This document shows positions 1 through 6,543 of a stretch of DNA of 7,535 nt, piece after piece. Within the stretch, counting starts at the first letter, position 1; every line of letters starts with the position of its first letter. This DNA comes from DASSFZ01 sp035693785 (GTDB lineage Bacteria; Chloroflexota; Anaerolineae; Fen-1058), in NCBI GenBank assembly GCA_035693785.1, contig DASSFZ010000437.1:1-7535 (forward strand), written 5' to 3'. The notes beneath the pieces were generated by a model, which worked only from the letters and a program-made list of their open reading frames with translations, did no database searches and had not been told where the DNA came from. A program made the position numbers and the translations under genes.

Positions 1-288
1 CATTCTCTCGAGCGTGCCTATCGGCCATACGGTATCGAGGTGCAGGAGGGCGAGCACACGGCCCGAACGGCCATCGCCCGGCCAGTCTGCAATCAGTTGA
101 TCGCCAGCGGTCGCCGACGGGATGCGATGCGTCGCCAGCCCCAGCTCGCGAAACTTCGCTTCCGTGAAGGCCGAGCACCGATCGACGGCCGCTTTGTCGG
201 TCGAGGGCGATTCAAGTGCGACGAGCTGCTTGAGCAGCGCGAGCGCGTCGGGCAGTCGCCGGGTGCACGCGGCGAGCAGGTCGTTCAT
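1..288 (-). CDS. M20-family metallopeptidase (carboxypeptidase G2-like), N-terminal part
   Basis: The frame is open from an ATG at 288 to the left edge, giving 96 residues; the rest lies outside the window. The start is supported by AAGGGAG (294-300), five nt upstream. Early residues include LVALESPSTDKAAVDR, typical of the N-terminus of M20 peptidases. Residues 82-92 read LHLDTVWPIGT, matching the conserved H-x-D-T-V-W-P-x-G-T block. H83 is the expected first zinc ligand and D85 the aspartate next to the catalytic base. By family knowledge these are di-zinc exopeptidases or deacylases acting on C-terminal glutamate, dipeptides or acylated amino acids; the substrate cannot be told from this fragment. 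No signal peptide is visible, so it is probably cytoplasmic. It lies 74 bp downstream of the membrane-protein gene on the same strand with no evident terminator, so the two may be co-transcribed. Confidence 0.88.
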   Translation of the reverse strand, partial: MNDLLAACTRRLPDALALLKQLVALESPSTDKAAVDRCSAFTEAKFRELGLATHRIPSATAGDQLIADWPGDGRSGRVLALLHLDTVWPIGTLERM

Positions 289-305
289 CGGAACTCCCTT
301 CTTAG

Positions 306-333
306 CTCCAAACTCCAAATTTCAAACTCCAAA
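306..333. repeat. four-copy 7-bp tandem repeat
   Basis: Four consecutive heptamers are seen: CTCCAAA, CTCCAAA, TTTCAAA (two mismatches), CTCCAAA. They fill much of the 74-bp gap between the stop of the membrane-protein gene and the Shine-Dalgarno of the peptidase gene. On the coding (minus) strand the unit reads TTTGGAG. The array is A/T-rich compared with its surroundings and forms no hairpin. Its function is unknown. It ends about five bases from the peptidase Shine-Dalgarno, so copy-number change would alter the leader length of a co-transcript. Confidence 0.75.
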
Positions 334-362
334 GTGCCACTCTTCCGAGCGCTTACAAATAC

Positions 363-905
363 TCAGGGAATCGAGTCAGGGATCGCAGCGACGAGCTGAA
401 TAAGCGGCTGGGTGACGCCGCGCAACTGGTCGATCACCGGGCCGAGGCCCTTCTGGCCGAGCGGGATGGCGACCGGCTGGTCGAAGACGACCGGGATTTC
501 GTTGCTCACCGGCACGACCATGCTGATGCGAATGGGTAGTGATAGGTTCTGCGGCAGCGAGAGAGAGACTGTGCCGTTGATGTGTCCAAAAGACCCCAGC
601 GAGAAGCTGGCCGGGATGGCCAGCGGCACGGGGGCGGTGGTCACGGCGGTCACATTTTGGTCGACCGGCAGATCGAAGCGCACCGGCACGCGCTGGTCGA
701 TGTGGATGGTGTCCTGGATGACGGCCGCGCCCAGCGAGGAAAAGGCCGTGTCGAGCTGCGTCAGCACGCCGTTCAGCGTCGCCTTGATGCTGCCGATCTG
801 GCTGATCAGAACCAGGACGACGACGATCAGGACGATGTTGACGGCGAGCGACATGACGATCGTGACGTTCTTCAGGGCGTTCCAGATGCGCTGCGAAATG
901 GACAC
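363..905 (-). CDS. single-pass membrane protein of unknown function
   Basis: This 180-residue protein starts at a GTG (905) that sits five nt after a strong Shine-Dalgarno. An in-frame ATG further upstream (1016) would add 37 polar residues, but the Shine-Dalgarno favours the GTG. Residues 1-13 are short and basic, and residues 14-35 form a very hydrophobic Ile/Val/Leu-rich membrane helix. The remaining ~145 residues have no further membrane segment and presumably face the outside. This tail is rich in alternating hydrophobic/Pro-Val strands, including a near-repeat (VPVRFDLPV at 73-81, IPVVFDQPV at 137-145), suggesting a beta-rich domain. No catalytic motif or known family is recognised. A possible promoter lies at 946-974. 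The M20 peptidase gene follows on the same strand. Confidence 0.75.
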   Translation of the reverse strand: MSISQRIWNALKNVTIVMSLAVNIVLIVVVLVLISQIGSIKATLNGVLTQLDTAFSSLGAAVIQDTIHIDQRVPVRFDLPVDQNVTAVTTAPVPLAIPASFSLGSFGHINGTVSLSLPQNLSLPIRISMVVPVSNEIPVVFDQPVAIPLGQKGLGPVIDQLRGVTQPLIQLVAAIPDSIP

Positions 906-910
906 GGCAA

Positions 911-917
911 CCTCCTC
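911..917 (-). promoter_or_regulatory. Shine-Dalgarno that fixes the GTG start of the membrane protein
   Basis: On the minus strand GAGGAGG is followed by five bases (TTGCC) and then GTG at 905-903. The near-perfect anti-16S complementarity and ideal spacing are why I choose GTG over the in-frame ATG 111 bases upstream. Confidence 0.8.
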
Positions 918-945
918 AGAACTCGATTCCGGAGTGCAGGCGCGA

Positions 946-974
946 ATCTTATCATTACCGCCCTGTGAGTGCAA
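946..974 (-). promoter_or_regulatory. possible sigma70-type promoter for the membrane-protein gene
   Basis: On the minus strand TTGCAC (974-969) and TAAGAT (951-946) are separated by 17 bp. Each hexamer is only a partial match to consensus (3/6 and 4/6). The predicted transcript would start about 35 nt before the GTG codon and include its Shine-Dalgarno. The A/T-rich TAATGATAAGAT stretch stands out from the GC-rich context. Confidence 0.4.
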
Positions 975-1249
975 ACGGCATATCAGGATGTGGCGATCAT
1001 CATCTCGCCCCGGCAAGCCGCCGGTGCCGCAGTGTTGCGCTCAGTGCGTCCCGTTGTAAAACGTTGGCGTGACTGGCCGATGGAGAAGTACGGCTGGTGC
1101 TGACAAAATGACAGGCTACGTCGGCTATTGACCATCTGGCCGACTGCTGGGTCGCGAGTATCTGCCTCAATGCGGCACTGAGGAGTGTGTCTGTTAGTTA
1201 TGTAAATGTTTGACGTGAAACAATGGCCGTGCACAATAAAGGAACATAC
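975..1249. other. intergenic stretch without a convincing gene
   Basis: The gene-free interval between the dnaE2 stop and the membrane-protein start is about 345 bp, and this is the part upstream of the candidate promoter. I see no tRNA-like cloverleaf, no CRISPR-like repetition and no ORF with a good start signal. The only structure noted is a short inverted repeat, CCTCA-9 nt-TGAGG (1165-1183), which lacks a T-tract and is too weak to call a terminator. No dnaE2 terminator could be identified. Confidence 0.5.
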
Positions 1250-4200
1250 TCAGACCTTAGACACTTCCTGCGCCACGACGTTTATAGCCCCGTGGTCCCT
1301 TTGCAGTACCCCATCGACTATAACGAAGAGGCCGTGGATAGCGTCTCGATATTGAGCATAGACATCGGGCGCGATCACCACGTTGACCATGCCATCGGGG
1401 TCTTCTACAGCGAGAAAGCCATAACCCTTGGCCGTAGGCGGATGCTGGTGCGCCACGACCACGCCGCCAATCCTCACACGCTGGCCGTTCTTGAGATAAG
1501 GCAAGTCTTTGATCGAGCGTGCCCCGGCCCGCGTGAAGGCATCTCGCCGTAGTGAAGTCAAATGCCCTTCAAGGCTAACACCTGTCGCCGCGAAAGCGGT
1601 CGATAAGCGTGTCGGCTTGTCCATTGGCTTGAGGCGCGGGCGTTCGTCAGGGCTATGCAAAGGCATTTCGCGGGGCCGCCGTGCGAGGCGATAGGCTTCG
1701 GCCATGTCCCATAACAGTTGCCGCCGCTCGCCGAGGTAGTCGAGCGCGCCCGCCAAGACCAGCGTTTCGACATGGCGGCGATCCAGGTTGGTCCGCTTTA
1801 CCAGATCGGCAAGCGACTTGAATAGCCCGCGCTGCCGTTCGGCCTCTAACAGTTCAATTTGCTCAGGGCCGAAGCCATGCAGATCGCTTAGTCCAAGACG
1901 GATCGCATCACCCTCTACAGTTGTCTCACTCTGCGAGATGCGTAAGTCAACCGGCAGGAACTTCACCCCCGCGCGCTGGGCATCGCTGACGACGACGTGC
2001 TTGGGGTAAAAGCCCATCGGTTGGTGTCGCAGTAGACCGGCGAAAAACGCCAGTGGATGATAGCAGCGCAGCCAGGCGGACCAATAGGTAATGACGGCAA
2101 AAGCTGCCGCGTGCGCCTTTGAGAAACTGTAGCCGCCAAAGGCTTTGAGCTGCTCAAAAACCTGCTCGGCCACTTTGAGCGATACGCCTTTGGCCCGCGC
2201 CCCCGCAAGGAACTTGTCTCGGAACATCTCTATCTGTATGTCCGCCCGTTTGTGTCCCAACACGCGCCGGAGTAACTCGCCCTCTCCCGCCGTGAACCCG
2301 GCGAAGTCGTGGGCGACTTTCAACACTTGCTCTTGAAAGAGAATCACGCCGAGCGTTTCTTGAAGTGCGGGCCTTAGTAGCGGGTGCAGGTAGCGGATCG
2401 GCTCGAACCGATCGCGCCGGCGCAAGTAAGGATGAACCATATTGGCCTGCACCGGGCCGGGACGGATCAGCGCGATCTGAATGACGATGTCAGCGAAGGA
2501 TCGCGTCTTGAAGCGTGGGATAAGCGATGCCTGCGCGCGGCTTTCGACTTGAAAAACGCCGACCGTCTCGCCCCGCCGAATCAGGGCGAACACTTTGGGA
2601 TCGTTGAAGCGCAGCGCGGCCAGAGCCTGCCCTGAGCTTGCCGAAGGGTTGGGACGCTGGCCGGTGCGCGTTTCGATCATCGCGCAGGCATCGGCGATGG
2701 CCGAGAGTGTGCGTAGTCCTAGCACATCTAGTTTGACCCAGCCCGCCGCCTCCAATGCGTCCTTATCCCATTGAACAACGGTGCGATCCTCCATCGAAGC
2801 CGGCTCTACCGGGATTTGCTCGACGAGCGGCGGGCCAGAGATGACCATGCCACCATTGTGAATGCCGAGATGACGCGGATAGCCGTCGATAGCAGAAGCA
2901 AGCGCGATCAGTTGCTGCCAGCGCGGTGAGTCGAGTTGCGCGCCGAAGGCTGCGCGAAGGCTGGGTGAAGCCGGCAGGTCGGCGGCGTTGCCGAAGGTGT
3001 CGATACGCTCGCTGATCCGATCAAGTGTTTCTTCCGAAAAGCCCAACGCCATGCCGACATCGCGGACGGCCTGACGCGCGCCAAAGGTCACAGTCGTACA
3101 GGCCATTGCCGCGTGGTCGTGTCCGTAGCGGCGGTAAATGTACTGGATCACTTCTTCGCGGCGGGCCGCATCAAAGTCGATGTCGATGTCCGGCGCGCTG
3201 ACGCGCTCGCGTGACAGAAACCGCTCGAAGACCAGACCGGCGGAAAGCGGATCGACGGGGCTAATATCCAGCAGATAAGAGACGAGAGCGTTTGCGGCAC
3301 TTCCACGACCCTGACACAAAATGCCCCGCTCGCGCGCAAAGCGGACCAAATCCCATACGACAAGAAAGTAGTCGATAAGGTTCTGCTCCGCGATGACGGC
3401 TATCTCGCGGTCGAGCTGCGCGCGGTAATGGGACTGTGCGGGCGGCGGGGTTTTGCGCGCGAGACCGTCCTCGCAGAGTTGGCGCAGGAAAGCGAGCGCC
3501 GGTTGATCGTTCGGCGTGGGTAGTGTCGGAAAGACCTGCGGGCCTTCGGGCCAGCAAACTTTACATCGTTCGGCGATGTCGTGCGTAGATTGGAGCGCAT
3601 CCTGCCATTCGGCGAATAGCGCGTCTATCTCCGCGGGCGAGCGGAAGGTGTATTCGGTGTTCGTTCGCAGAATCGCATCGGCACTGTCGAGCGGGGCGCG
3701 ATGACGGATGCAAGTGAGTACATCATGCAGGCGCGCTTGTGAGGGCTCAAGATAATGGACGTTGCCTGTAGCGACCAGACGCAAGCCGAGACGCTGCGAT
3801 AACGCGGCAAGTCCGGCGCTGAGGCGCCGATCGCCGCGCTCACGATGACGCTGCATCTCGAGAAAAAAGTTGTCTTTCCCGAAAATGGCCGCGAAGCGTT
3901 CCGCAACATGTGCGGCCCGGTCGAAGTCGTGATTGAGCAGCGCGCGGGCAATTTCGCTGCGGCGGCAACCCGACAGGGCAATGATGCCTTTAGCATAATC
4001 GGCAAGAAGTCGCCACGCCAGCGCGGCAATGCCCTTTTGCTGGTCGCGCCGGGCGAGGGTGATGAGGCGACAGAGATTGGCGTAGCCGGCGCTGTTTTCA
4101 GCTAACAGTGTGAGATGACCGCCCCCGTTGGCTAACGTCAGTTCAACACCGATGATCGGCTTGATGCCGGCTTGCTCTGCGGCTAACACAAAACGCGGTA

Positions 4201-4345
4201 AGCCGTAGAGCGCGTCGTGATCCGTCAAGGCCAAGGCCGGCATCTCGTATCGCGCGGCCTGCTCGACCAACTCCTCTGGCGAAGGCACGCCGTCCAGCAA
4301 CGAGTAGTACGAGTGGGTATGCAGCTCAACGTATTCCCATTTCAT
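1250..4345 (-). CDS. dnaE2: error-prone DNA polymerase DnaE2 (ImuC), complete
   Basis: This is a 1031-residue C-family DNA polymerase, a normal length for DnaE2. The N-terminal PHP domain (about 1-270) keeps its metal-ligand motifs: H9-T-H11, T41-D-H43-D, E68, N195-V-H197 and H207-D208. The polymerase domain has the glycine-rich CQGRGSAANAL (345-355), the catalytic pair in PDIDIDF (D388, D390) and the third aspartate D619 before ALIRPGP. It also has SFSKAHAAAFAV (740-751) near the fingers. The C-terminal OB fold (about 955-1031) contains HPPTAKGYGF, typical of DnaE2 rather than replicative DnaE1. By family knowledge DnaE2 carries out SOS-induced mutagenic translesion synthesis and reaches the beta clamp through ImuB. 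The ATG at 4345 has no Shine-Dalgarno. Residues 567-574 look like an inserted repeat. The toxin-antitoxin operon diverges from it 37 bp away. Confidence 0.95.
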   Translation of the reverse strand: MKWEYVELHTHSYYSLLDGVPSPEELVEQAARYEMPALALTDHDALYGLPRFVLAAEQAGIKPIIGVELTLANGGGHLTLLAENSAGYANLCRLITLARRDQQKGIAALAWRLLADYAKGIIALSGCRRSEIARALLNHDFDRAAHVAERFAAIFGKDNFFLEMQRHRERGDRRLSAGLAALSQRLGLRLVATGNVHYLEPSQARLHDVLTCIRHRAPLDSADAILRTNTEYTFRSPAEIDALFAEWQDALQSTHDIAERCKVCWPEGPQVFPTLPTPNDQPALAFLRQLCEDGLARKTPPPAQSHYRAQLDREIAVIAEQNLIDYFLVVWDLVRFARERGILCQGRGSAANALVSYLLDISPVDPLSAGLVFERFLSRERVSAPDIDIDFDAARREEVIQYIYRRYGHDHAAMACTTVTFGARQAVRDVGMALGFSEETLDRISERIDTFGNAADLPASPSLRAAFGAQLDSPRWQQLIALASAIDGYPRHLGIHNGGMVISGPPLVEQIPVEPASMEDRTVVQWDKDALEAAGWVKLDVLGLRTLSAIADACAMIETRTGQRPNPSASSGQALAALRFNDPKVFALIRRGETVGVFQVESRAQASLIPRFKTRSFADIVIQIALIRPGPVQANMVHPYLRRRDRFEPIRYLHPLLRPALQETLGVILFQEQVLKVAHDFAGFTAGEGELLRRVLGHKRADIQIEMFRDKFLAGARAKGVSLKVAEQVFEQLKAFGGYSFSKAHAAAFAVITYWSAWLRCYHPLAFFAGLLRHQPMGFYPKHVVVSDAQRAGVKFLPVDLRISQSETTVEGDAIRLGLSDLHGFGPEQIELLEAERQRGLFKSLADLVKRTNLDRRHVETLVLAGALDYLGERRQLLWDMAEAYRLARRPREMPLHSPDERPRLKPMDKPTRLSTAFAATGVSLEGHLTSLRRDAFTRAGARSIKDLPYLKNGQRVRIGGVVVAHQHPPTAKGYGFLAVEDPDGMVNVVIAPDVYAQYRDAIHGLFVIVDGVLQRDHGAINVVAQEVSKV
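2624..2647 (-). repeat. 24-bp in-frame repeat-like insertion inside dnaE2
   Basis: The core CCTGAGCTTGCCGAAGG (2631-2647, plus strand) is an imperfect inverted repeat bounded by CCCT/AGGG. I recognise it as resembling a short dispersed repeat seen in many genomes. Read on the dnaE2 strand it encodes PSASSGQA (residues 567-574), a low-complexity octapeptide. It lies between GQRPN and LAALRFNDPKVF, where other DnaE2 proteins, as I remember them, run without a gap. Removing exactly these 24 bases restores a family-like alignment, so the frame is kept. Only one copy is visible in this window. Confidence 0.6.
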
Positions 4346-4362
4346 AAGTTAGCCGGTATAAT
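4334..4362 (+). promoter_or_regulatory. promoter of the toxin-antitoxin operon
   Basis: TTCCCA (4334-4339; 4/6 match) and a perfect TATAAT (4357-4362) are 17 bp apart on the plus strand. The -35 lies inside the first codons of dnaE2 on the opposite strand. The predicted start at about 4369 falls at the Shine-Dalgarno GGAGGGAG (4369-4376), six nt before the antitoxin ATG, so the leader would be very short. Confidence 0.6.
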
Positions 4363-4364
4363 TA
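4355..4364 (-). promoter_or_regulatory. possible -10 region of dnaE2 (near-leaderless start)
   Basis: The minus strand reads TAATTATACC, so TATACC (4360-4355) ends nine nt before the dnaE2 ATG. A start 6-9 nt downstream would give a leader of 0-3 nt. No good -35 is seen at 17 bp, and no Shine-Dalgarno precedes the ATG. The element is the reverse side of the antitoxin TATAAT, so both promoters would occupy the same DNA. Confidence 0.4.
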
Positions 4365-4382
4365 GCGCGGAGGGAGTTCAGC

Positions 4383-4640
4383 ATGACGGTCAAGTCTGTA
4401 ACGGCAATCTACCAAAAGGGCATGCTCAAACCTCTATCCTCGCTTCCTCTGGTCGAGAACGAGCGGGTCGAGGTCAGCATTACGCGGTCAGAGACGAACA
4501 ACCGTCCTGTGTTAACGCTATCCGGCGTCTGGAAGGGACTGGGCGACCCGTCCTATGAAGACATCGTTGCGGTGACACACGCCGCACATCGGGCACGACT
4601 GGAACGCCTATCGTCACTTTTGGACACGACAGGTTCGTAA
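4383..4640 (+). CDS. DUF104-like antitoxin of a type II toxin-antitoxin pair
   Basis: This 85-residue protein has an ATG six nt after the strong Shine-Dalgarno GGAGGGAG. Residues 1-33 read like the DUF104 (AF2212-type) antitoxin signature: 'xxxAIYxxGxLxPLxxLxLxExxxVEVxI', with the core QKGMLKPLSSLPLVENERVE. The rest (about 40-85) has no recognised fold. It contains a Trp/Gly-rich turn and an Arg-rich helix that could be the toxin-binding tail. The next gene, six nt downstream, is a PIN-domain toxin, which supports the assignment. By family knowledge such antitoxins neutralise VapC and often repress their own operon. Here an autorepressor would sit in the 37 bp shared with dnaE2. The N-terminal beta-rich fold is unlike classical VapB DNA-binding domains, so whether it binds DNA is uncertain. 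Confidence 0.75.
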   Translation: MTVKSVTAIYQKGMLKPLSSLPLVENERVEVSITRSETNNRPVLTLSGVWKGLGDPSYEDIVAVTHAAHRARLERLSSLLDTTGS

Positions 4641-4646
4641 CGTCGA

Positions 4647-5051
4647 ATGGCCGATCTCTACGTGGCCGACACCCACGCGCTGGTCTGGCACTTATTCAAT
4701 CCCACCCGCTTAAGCGCGCCGGCCGCCGAAGCCTTTGCCCGAGTCGACCGTGGCGAGGCGATTCTCCATGTGCCCCTGGTGGTCGTCGCTGAAACGGCGA
4801 TGGTGATCGAGAAAGGTCGCGTGCAGGCCACGCTCGATCAGCTCGATGCGCTCCTCCACCAAATGGCCGGCAGCCGTAACTACCAGATTGGCGCACTCGA
4901 CCTCGACACAGTGCTGGCCGCCACCCGCCTGACTGAACTGACGGACATCTTTGACCGCCTGCTCGTCGCCGAGGTGCGTGCGCTGGGTGCCGCGCTAATC
5001 ACGCGCGATGAAGAAATCACTGCCGCCCGCGCCGTGCCTGTTATCTGGTAG
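4647..5051 (+). CDS. PIN-domain ribonuclease toxin (VapC-like)
   Basis: This 134-residue protein has the usual single PIN domain. The acidic residues that hold Mg2+ are all visible: D8 in YVADTHAL, E49 in VVVAETAM, D103 in IFDRLLVAE and D121 in LITRDEEI. The pattern D-T-H-A-L-V-W-H-L at the start and F-D-R-L-L-V-A near residue 105 are typical of VapC toxins. By family knowledge these are Mg2+-dependent endoribonucleases, often cutting tRNA or rRNA, held inactive by the cognate antitoxin. The ATG follows the antitoxin stop by only six nt and has no clear Shine-Dalgarno of its own, so translation is probably coupled. It converges on imuB with just 10 bp between the stop codons. All catalytic acids are present, so the toxin looks intact. 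Confidence 0.88.
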   Translation: MADLYVADTHALVWHLFNPTRLSAPAAEAFARVDRGEAILHVPLVVVAETAMVIEKGRVQATLDQLDALLHQMAGSRNYQIGALDLDTVLAATRLTELTDIFDRLLVAEVRALGAALITRDEEITAARAVPVIW

Positions 5052-5061
5052 ATCTATTCCT

Positions 5062-6456
5062 TTATCCCCTGCGCCGATCCAGAAACCAGCGGCCCTTGCC
5101 ATCGCAAAACACGGTGTACACGGCCTCTCCGACGACCACCACCTGGTAATAGTCGCGCTCGATGGGCGCGCTCCACCACGTCCTCATCTCGCGCCAGTAT
5201 TCGTACACGCGCTCGACCGGACGCGACCAGCCGCTCCAGCTCAAAACCGACGGCGTGCCGTCTGCTTCGGCACGCACACGGATCGGAATGGGCACGGGCG
5301 GGCCAATCATGCTGGCCAATCGAATGACCGCTTCGCCGAAACGTTGGCGCAGCAGCCGCAAGACCTCCTGTATCCGCGCCAGCTTTGGTTGGAGGGCCTC
5401 CTCGAACAGCGTGAGCTGCCTGGCGCCCAGATGCCACTCGCGCAAGGGATAGGCCGTGAGCGTCAGGCAGGTCACTTCAACCGAGAACGATAGCTTGCCC
5501 AGCAGCCGGCCCGCCAGCCGGCGTAGAAGACTCGCATCCGAGGAGGGAGGCTTGATCGACCCACCGACGGTGTGCTCTTGTCCATCGCTCGTCAACACGG
5601 CCAGTGACATCGCCACGGCGTGATAGCCGGCCTTGTCGAGATCGTGCGCCATCTGCCCCGCCAGGTGTTCCAGGGCGGCCAACGCCATATGCCGATCCGC
5701 AATCGGCTCGGGCAGTCTGAGTGTGTGGGTGACCATCGGCGGCGGTGATTGTGGAGCGAGTGGACGCGGATCGCGCCCGCAGGCGAGATCGTGGTAAAAG
5801 GCCAGGTCTGCGCCGAATTGTAGAGCGGCGGCGGCGTGGGGCAGTTGTGCAAAGTCGCCGAGTGTGTTGATCCCGAACAGGTGCAGCCGGCGAAGCATTT
5901 CCAACGGCGGATCGGGCAATGACCGAAGCGACAGCGGCGCGAGGAAAGCGCGCTCTTGGCCATCAGGCACAATCAGCGCGCGGCTGCTCTCTTGCGCGGC
6001 GAGTCGTGCGGCCCGAGCCGCCGTGAATTTGTTGGACGCTATGCCGACTGTAGGCAAAAGGCGCGTATCTCGCTGGGTCTGTGTGGCGATCTGCAGAGCC
6101 AGCGCCTTATCCGATGGGAATGCCCGCGACAGCGCGCCGACTTCGATGAAGAGTTCACCCAGCGCTGAGGTTTCGACGGCGCTCGCAAAGTTCAAAAGCC
6201 CATTCCTGAGTTTGTCGTGATGGGCCTGATAGACCTCTTCGCGGGCGGACAGAATGATCGCATCTGGGCAAAGCTGATCGACACGGCGGCGCGAATCGCC
6301 TGGGCCGATGCCTTTTGCCCCGAGTTCAGGCGATGCGTCGATGACGCTATCATCCCAGGCACGAAGCACGACCAGTGACTTTGCCGCGAGGTCAGGGCTG
6401 CATAGTGCTTCAACACGCGTGGGCAGGTGTTCGACCAGCAGACAGGCAAAGCGCAT
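5062..6456 (-). CDS. imuB: ImuB-type Y-family DNA polymerase homologue (mutasome adaptor)
   Basis: This is a 464-residue Y-family protein. TVGIASNKFTAARAARLAA (136-154) matches the Y-family palm. Residues 171-215 fit the helix-hairpin-helix (LRSLP...LFGINTLGDFAQLP). A little-finger-like region follows. A C-terminal DUF6504-like domain (about 390-464, with SWSGWSRPVERV and IERDYYQVVV) marks ImuB proteins. Catalytic acids are degraded: the N-terminal strand FACLLVEHLP has no aspartate, and the S-x-D-E motif is SALGE (97-101), so Asp is Gly. Residues 347-351, QLTLF, match the beta-clamp-binding motif. By family knowledge ImuB is non-catalytic and links DnaE2 to the clamp. The ATG follows GAAAGG (6462-6467) by five nt. 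A LexA-like box and a TTGACA promoter lie upstream. No imuA is adjacent. Confidence 0.88.
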   Translation of the reverse strand: MRFACLLVEHLPTRVEALCSPDLAAKSLVVLRAWDDSVIDASPELGAKGIGPGDSRRRVDQLCPDAIILSAREEVYQAHHDKLRNGLLNFASAVETSALGELFIEVGALSRAFPSDKALALQIATQTQRDTRLLPTVGIASNKFTAARAARLAAQESSRALIVPDGQERAFLAPLSLRSLPDPPLEMLRRLHLFGINTLGDFAQLPHAAAALQFGADLAFYHDLACGRDPRPLAPQSPPPMVTHTLRLPEPIADRHMALAALEHLAGQMAHDLDKAGYHAVAMSLAVLTSDGQEHTVGGSIKPPSSDASLLRRLAGRLLGKLSFSVEVTCLTLTAYPLREWHLGARQLTLFEEALQPKLARIQEVLRLLRQRFGEAVIRLASMIGPPVPIPIRVRAEADGTPSVLSWSGWSRPVERVYEYWREMRTWWSAPIERDYYQVVVVGEAVYTVFCDGKGRWFLDRRRG

Positions 6457-6528
6457 TCACGCCTTTCACTCTCACAATCGAGAGAAACAGGCCAAGTTTG
6501 ATGCGCCCAACTTAGTCGCAACAGAATT

Positions 6529-6542
6529 GAAACATTTGTTCT
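6529..6542 (-). promoter_or_regulatory. LexA-like SOS box (Gram-positive type)
   Basis: On the minus strand the sequence AGAACAAATGTTTC matches the Bacillus LexA/DinR consensus CGAACRNRYGTTYC at every specified position except the first base. The inverted half sites GAAC and GTTT enclose AAAT. It begins one base after the -10 of the imuB promoter and covers the expected transcription start, an ideal place for a repressor. Its centre is about 75 bp upstream of the -35 of the divergent polymerase gene, so any effect there would be weaker. Confidence 0.7.
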
Positions 6543-6543
6543 A

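Noticed and set aside
412..1059. 215-codon open frame on the plus strand
   Set aside because: It lies antisense to the membrane-protein gene, has no supporting Shine-Dalgarno, and its Met/Thr/Ser/Arg-rich composition is typical of a shadow frame in GC-rich DNA.
1054..1075. GTTGTAAAACG, resembling the lacZ/M13 forward-primer region, as a sign of vector contamination
   Set aside because: Only about 12 bases match; the sequence on both sides diverges from lacZ, so this is chance.
1165..1183. Inverted repeat CCTCA-9 nt-TGAGG as a dnaE2 terminator
   Set aside because: A 5-bp stem with a 9-nt loop and no T-tract is too weak, and it lies about 70 bp past the stop codon.
983..1234. 83-codon minus-strand frame between dnaE2 and the membrane-protein gene
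   Set aside because: There is no Shine-Dalgarno and no recognisable motif, and the composition looks random; it is more likely untranslated intergenic DNA.
5008..5493. 161-codon plus-strand frame overlapping the toxin end and imuB
   Set aside because: It is antisense to the well-supported imuB coding region and lacks a start signal; the protein is Pro/Ala/Arg-rich without family features.
5592..5972. 126-codon minus-strand frame within imuB
   Set aside because: It is a frame-shifted shadow of imuB with Trp/Arg/Pro-rich nonsense composition.
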